Below, piece after piece: positions 60,359 through 64,000 of a DNA stretch of 64,000 nucleotides. The notes beneath the pieces were generated by a model. It was not told where the DNA came from. It saw nothing but the letters and a program-made list of their open reading frames with translations, and did not search any database. Each line of letters opens with the position of its first letter. Position 1 is the first letter of the stretch. This DNA comes from Streptomyces paradoxus (GTDB lineage Bacteria; Actinomycetota; Actinomycetes; Streptomycetales; Streptomycetaceae), in contig NZ_JACHGV010000004.1 of the NCBI RefSeq assembly GCF_014202475.1, positions 248,001-312,000 of the forward strand, read 5' to 3'. The position numbers were made by a program, and so were the translations under genes.

Positions 60359-60379
60359 GGGCCCGCACCTTGCGGGCCC
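60359..60379 (-). promoter_or_regulatory. cspA leader hairpin
   Basis: GGGCCCGC-N5-GCGGGCCC, an 8-bp perfect stem 28 bases upstream of the cspA ATG. It may affect mRNA stability or translation with temperature. Confidence 0.45.
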
Positions 60380-60397
60380 GTAGTCGCCGATCTGATC

Positions 60398-60426
60398 ACC
60401 CTAAGGAGATCCGAGAATCCTCGGAA
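60398..60426 (-). promoter_or_regulatory. cspA promoter candidate
   Basis: On the minus strand TTCCGA (60421-60426) and TAGGGT (60398-60403) are 17 bases apart. An inverted repeat CCGAG-AATC-CTCGG (60411-60424) overlaps the spacer and -35 and could be an operator. The predicted leader is about 60 bases. Confidence 0.45.
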
Positions 60427-60427
60427 A

Positions 60428-60496
60428 CAAAAAAGAGTGCTCGTCGACAAAAGGTCGATAGAGCACTCGAAGTCTCTGGGAACCAAAACTGCAACG
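60428..60496 (-). ncRNA. possible ~70-nt small RNA upstream of cspA
   Basis: A -10-like TACCTT (60503-60508, minus strand) followed by ~70 bases ending in a terminator hairpin with a T run suggests a short independent transcript. No good -35 is visible and no homolog is known to me; hypothesis only. Confidence 0.25.
60435..60468 (-). terminator. intrinsic terminator with T run upstream of cspA
   Basis: GAGTGCTC (60461-60468 read on the minus strand) pairs with GAGCACTC, extended by an inner GTCGA-type stem, loop of five, followed on the minus strand by six T, G, three T. It is upstream of the cspA promoter, so it ends some other minus-strand transcript. Confidence 0.75.
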
Positions 60497-60679
60497 CCAG
60501 CCAAGGTAGCACAGGCCCGGCCGGATGGCTCGGCAATCTCGTACCCGGGGTGGAGTGGCCCGCCCGTTCGTACTGCGTTTCGAGTACCGGAGATTGTCGG
60601 CAGGCGCACGACGACGGGACGACCCGCTCACGGACAGGCTTGGCCCCACGTCCGACACCAGATGTGGAGACCTCCTGCC

Positions 60680-62887
60680 GTGGCTGCTTTCCTGTATCGA
60701 CTGGGCCGTATGGCCTTCCGGCGGCGCTGGTACGTCGCCCTGGTCTGGGCGGCCGTCCTGGCCGCCGTGGGGCTGGGCGCCCTCAAGGCGCCGGGGGCCG
60801 CCGACGAGGAGTTCTCGATGCCCGGCATCGAGTCCCAGAAGGCGTTCGACCTGATGGAGCAGCGCTTCCCCGGCGCCACGGCCGACAGTGCGACGGCCAG
60901 GGTCGTCTTCATCGCGCCGGGCGGCGAGAAGGTCACGGCCGCCGGGAACAAGAAGTCCATCGAGAAGGCCGTGGCCGGGCTCGGCGACGGCACGCAGGTC
61001 GCGACCGCCGTCGACCCGTTCGCGGCGAAGACGATCAGCAAGGACGGCACGACGGCCTTCGCGACGGTCACCTACAAGGTCGGTGCCAACGACCTCACCG
61101 ACGCCAGCCGCGGCCACCTGGAGCGGACCATCGACCAGGCCCGGGACTCCGGGCTGACCGTCGAGGCGGGCGGTACCGCGCTGGCCGCCGAGGGCGGGCC
61201 GGGCGGCATGGCCGAGGTGATCGGCGTCGCGATCGCCGCGGTCGTGCTCCTGATCACCTTCGGTTCGCTGGCCGCCGCCGGGCTGCCCCTGCTGACGGCC
61301 GTGATCGGGGTCGGCGTGAGCATGGCCACGATCCTCGCCCTGTCCAGCGCACTTGGTCTGTCCACGACCACCGGCACCCTCGCGATGATGCTGGGCCTTG
61401 CCGTCGGCATCGACTACGCCCTGTTCGTCGTCTCCCGCTACCGCGAGGAGCGCGCCAAGGGCCGCACGCCGCAGGAGGCGACCGGGATGGCCGTCGGTAC
61501 GGCCGGTTCCGCGGTCGTGTTCGCCGGGCTCACCGTCGTGATCGCGCTGGCCGGCCTCGCCGTGGTCGGCATCCCGATGCTCACCAAGATGGGGCTGGCC
61601 GCGGCGGGAGCGGTCGTCGTCGGCGTGCTGATCGCCCTCACCCTCGTCCCGGCGCTTCTCGGCTTCTGGCCGAACGCCGTGCTCACCCGCAAGGCCCGCA
61701 GGAGCGGCCGGATCGAGGACAGCACGGGGGCCAACGCCGGCACCCGCTGGGCGCGGTTCGTGCTGCGCCGCCCCCTACCCGTCCTGCTCCTCGGCGTCGT
61801 CGGCCTCGGCGCCCTCGCCCTGCCCGCCGCCGATCTCCAGCTGGGCATGCCCGGGGACGAGGCCAAGCCGACCTCCACCACCGAGCGCCGGGCCTACGAC
61901 GCGCTCGCCGAGGGCTTCGGGCCGGGCTTCAACGGGCCGCTGACCATCGTCGTGGACGCCAAGGGCGCCGCCGACCCGAAGGCCGCCGCCGACACGATCG
62001 CAAAGGAGATCGGCGGCACCGAGGGCGTCGTGTCCGTCTCCCCGGCCCGCTTCAACGACGCCGGCGACACCGCCGTCTTCTCGGCCGTGCCCGCCACCGC
62101 GCCGACCGACGAGAAGACCAAGAACCTGGTGACCACCATCCGGGACGAGCGCCCAGGCATCGAGTCCGGCACCGGCGCGAGCTACGAGGTCACCGGCACC
62201 ACCGCGATGAACATCGACATCGCCGAGAAGGTCCAGGCCGCGCTGATCCCGTACCTGGTGGTCGTGGTCGGCCTGGCGATCGTGCTGCTGCTGGTGGTCT
62301 TCCGGTCCCTGCTCGTCCCGCTCAAGGCGGCCCTCGGCTTCCTGCTGTCGGTGCTGGCCTCCCTCGGCGCGGTCGTCGTGGTCTTCCAGCAGGGCCACGG
62401 CGCCGAACTCCTCGGCGTGGAGCAGACCGGCCCGATCATGAGCCTGATGCCGATCTTCCTGGTGGGCATCGTCTTCGGCCTCGCGATGGACTACGAGGTG
62501 TTCCTCGTCTCCCGGATGCGGGAGGCCTACGTCCACGGTGAGTCGCCCTCCCAGGCGATCACCTCCGGCTTCCACCACAGCGCCCGGGTGGTCGTGGCCG
62601 CCGCCCTCATCATGATCGCGGTGTTCGCCGGGTTCATCGGCGAGAGCGACTCCATGATCAAGATGATCGGCTTCGGGCTCGCCTCGGCCGTCCTGTTCGA
62701 CGCCTTCGTCGTACGGATGGCGATCGTGCCGGCCGTCCTCGCCCTGCTCGGCGACAAGGCCTGGTGGCTGCCGAAGTGGCTGGACCGGGCGCTGCCCCGC
62801 GTCGACGTGGAGGGCGAGGCCCTCAGCCGGCCGGAGCGGGAACAGGCCCCGGACACCGCACCCGATCTGGAGCCGGCCCGCACCTGA
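60680..62887 (+). CDS. MMPL/RND-family transporter
   Basis: A 735-residue RND-type exporter with the repeated fold: helix 1, a ~150-residue outer loop, helices with GLAVGIDYALFVVSRYREE, a second outer loop and helices with GLAMDYEVFLVSRMRE. It likely exports lipids or drugs by proton antiport. It is about as long as the MMPL protein encoded at 43225 but shares only family motifs with it. GTG 60680 is preferred; ATG 60710 is possible. Confidence 0.92.
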   Translation: MAAFLYRLGRMAFRRRWYVALVWAAVLAAVGLGALKAPGAADEEFSMPGIESQKAFDLMEQRFPGATADSATARVVFIAPGGEKVTAAGNKKSIEKAVAGLGDGTQVATAVDPFAAKTISKDGTTAFATVTYKVGANDLTDASRGHLERTIDQARDSGLTVEAGGTALAAEGGPGGMAEVIGVAIAAVVLLITFGSLAAAGLPLLTAVIGVGVSMATILALSSALGLSTTTGTLAMMLGLAVGIDYALFVVSRYREERAKGRTPQEATGMAVGTAGSAVVFAGLTVVIALAGLAVVGIPMLTKMGLAAAGAVVVGVLIALTLVPALLGFWPNAVLTRKARRSGRIEDSTGANAGTRWARFVLRRPLPVLLLGVVGLGALALPAADLQLGMPGDEAKPTSTTERRAYDALAEGFGPGFNGPLTIVVDAKGAADPKAAADTIAKEIGGTEGVVSVSPARFNDAGDTAVFSAVPATAPTDEKTKNLVTTIRDERPGIESGTGASYEVTGTTAMNIDIAEKVQAALIPYLVVVVGLAIVLLLVVFRSLLVPLKAALGFLLSVLASLGAVVVVFQQGHGAELLGVEQTGPIMSLMPIFLVGIVFGLAMDYEVFLVSRMREAYVHGESPSQAITSGFHHSARVVVAAALIMIAVFAGFIGESDSMIKMIGFGLASAVLFDAFVVRMAIVPAVLALLGDKAWWLPKWLDRALPRVDVEGEALSRPEREQAPDTAPDLEPART

Positions 62888-62904
62888 GGAACCCCCCTCG
62901 CACA

Positions 62905-62936
62905 GGGCCGCCCGTGGCGAAGGACACGGGCGGCCC
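62905..62936 (+). terminator. terminator after MMPL gene
   Basis: GGGCCGCCCGTG and CACGGGCGGCCC form a perfect 12-bp stem with an 8-base loop, 18 bases past the MMPL stop. Confidence 0.85.
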
Positions 62937-62997
62937 CTCGGGCGTTCCGGCCCGAGGTCGACCACGATGGTTCCAGCCCCACCGACCGGAGAGCCCC

Positions 62998-64000
62998 ATG
63001 AGCATCCCCCTGGAGCGCCGCTACGCGGACCGCCTGGAGGAATTCGCCGAGCAGCACCCCTTCCTCGTCGACCTGGCGATGGTCCTGGGACTGATGGGCT
63101 GCGCGACCTTCGGCACGTCCCTCTCCCTGCCCAGCGCCGACCCGCCGGCCCAGGACAAGGCGGGCGTCGTCCTCATGGGTGTGGCCTGCCTCGCCCTGCT
63201 CAGGCACCGCGCGAACCCGCGCACCGCCGTCGTGATCACGGCGGGCTGCACCGTCACGGCCGTCGCGATGGGCTACCTGCTCACGCCCCTGCTGCTGGCA
63301 CCGGTCATGGCGGCGCTGTACTGGCTCGCCACCCTCACCGACCGCAGGACCACCCGCGTCTACGGCGTCGTCACCATGATCGCCGTGATCGTCGCGGCCG
63401 TGTTCACCGACTCCATGGACCACCTCTCGCTGCTGCTGAGGACGATCGGCCCGTTCTTCTGGCTGATGCTGCCCCTCGCCGCCGGCAACATGACGCGCCT
63501 GCGGCGCGCCTACCTCCAGGCCGTGCAGGCCCGGGCCGAACACGCCGAGCGCACCCGGGAGGAGGAGGCCCGGCTGCGCGTCACCGAGGAGCGGATGCGC
63601 ATCGCCCGGGAGCTCCACGACGTCGTGGCCCACCACATGGCCCTGGCCAACGCCCAGGCCGGCACGGCCGCGCACCTCGCCCTCACCCGTCCCGAGCAGA
63701 CCCAGAAGATCCTCAACGACCTGACCGGCACCACGTCCTCCGCGCTGCGGGAGCTGAAGGCCGCCCTCGGTCTGCTCCGCCAGGACGGCGAGATCCCCGG
63801 TTCGGGGCCGCTGGACCCGTCCCCGGGCCTGTCCCGGCTGCCCGAGCTGGTCTCGGCGTGCGAGTCGGCGGGCCTGGAGGTCACCGTCCACACGGAAGGG
63901 GAGCCGCAGCCGCTGTCGCCCGGCGTCGACCTGACCGCGTACCGGATCGTGCAGGAAGCCCTCACCAACGTCACCAAGCACGCCACGGCCGAGGCCGCGC
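62998..64000 (+). CDS. NarL-type sensor histidine kinase, truncated by window end
   Basis: The frame is open to the window edge (334 complete codons). An N-terminal cytoplasmic segment (SIPLERRYADRLEEFAEQHP) leads into four to five helices, then a coiled coil (AEHAERTREEEARLRVTEER), HisKA_3 with phospho-His H207 in RIARELHDVVAHH, and the N-box QEALTNVTKHA of the ATPase domain. The rest of that domain and any paired LuxR regulator lie beyond the window. GGAGAG precedes ATG 62998. Confidence 0.92.
   Translation, partial: MSIPLERRYADRLEEFAEQHPFLVDLAMVLGLMGCATFGTSLSLPSADPPAQDKAGVVLMGVACLALLRHRANPRTAVVITAGCTVTAVAMGYLLTPLLLAPVMAALYWLATLTDRRTTRVYGVVTMIAVIVAAVFTDSMDHLSLLLRTIGPFFWLMLPLAAGNMTRLRRAYLQAVQARAEHAERTREEEARLRVTEERMRIARELHDVVAHHMALANAQAGTAAHLALTRPEQTQKILNDLTGTTSSALRELKAALGLLRQDGEIPGSGPLDPSPGLSRLPELVSACESAGLEVTVHTEGEPQPLSPGVDLTAYRIVQEALTNVTKHATAEAA

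Larger units (their letters stand above)
60332..60679. other. cspA/MMPL divergent region with cspA leader, terminator and possible small RNA
   Basis: This 348-base gap holds the cspA leader hairpin (60359-60379), a cspA promoter candidate (60398-60426), a minus-strand terminator (60435-60468) and a possible small transcript. No protein gene is supported. Confidence 0.5.

Noticed and set aside
60313-60609. 98-codon frame on the minus strand upstream of cspA
   Set aside because: It runs through a strong terminator hairpin and the cspA promoter and overlaps the cspA start; no ribosome site.
1-64000. tRNA, rRNA, insertion sequence, prophage or integrase attachment site
   Set aside because: I found no cloverleaf, rRNA signature, transposase, integrase or terminal inverted repeats.

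Overview
The window is a stretch of a Streptomyces (or very close actinomycete) chromosome. The supporting signs are very high GC with GC-rich third codon positions, many GTG and some TTG starts, only two TTA leucine codons found in the genes I accept, LAxTG-type sorting signals, a SARP-type regulator, ANTAR, MoxR/vWA and caspase/EACC1 genes, and many short signalling operons. I see no tRNA or rRNA gene, CRISPR array, insertion sequence or prophage. The layout is core-like with accessory signalling cassettes.

1-8846: the 3' end of a MocR-type regulator, two membrane proteins, a membrane SpoIIE-type phosphatase, then a cassette of an uncharacterised protein (3386), an EACC1-like adaptor with a TTA codon (4572), a membrane caspase fused to substrate-binding and vWA domains (4912) and an orphan solute-binding lipoprotein (7443). 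8881-10505: a 50-residue secreted peptide gene divergent from an XRE-HTH/TPR regulator, with a cluster of GTTNAAC boxes between them; this resembles a peptide-pheromone switch. 10577-13234: a UPF0718 permease pair and a GAF-ANTAR regulator. 13253-15601: a lipoprotein, then a short second threonyl-tRNA synthetase behind a leader peptide with three tandem Thr codons and a terminator.

15630-24300: ordinary metabolic and surface genes (flavin/PNPOx-type protein, nucleoside hydrolase, LAETG surface protein, GH13 glucosidase, lipoprotein and DUF6479 pair, secreted HExxH protein, DUF5994, DUF1304, TetR). 24376-31545: ABC exporter, secreted serine hydrolase, Gly-rich LASTG surface protein, an internally shortened MFS transporter with a TTA codon, and TerB. 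31564-35151: a decayed class A beta-lactamase-like gene beside an intact beta-lactamase, then DUF952, DUF4328 and a CtaG-like membrane protein. 35162-37143: a tightly overlapping operon of surface protein, class F sortase, ECF sigma factor and a small membrane protein, behind a candidate ECF promoter.

37369-41388: a MoxR-type AAA/vWA-metallopeptidase three-gene cassette. 41394-45429: MMPL exporter with histidine kinase and LuxR response regulator. 45630-54805: secreted tripeptidyl-peptidase-like hydrolase, amidohydrolase, SARP-CGNR fusion, prolyl aminopeptidase/MarR pair, HxlR/imine-reductase-like pair and LysR/NTF2-like pair, several with a clear palindrome between the divergent genes. 54906-58233: secreted GH30 galactanase-like enzyme divergent from a LacI regulator, sharing a perfect 16-bp palindrome. 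58526-64000: DEAD-box helicase, cold-shock protein with a complex upstream region, a second MMPL transporter and a truncated NarL-type histidine kinase.
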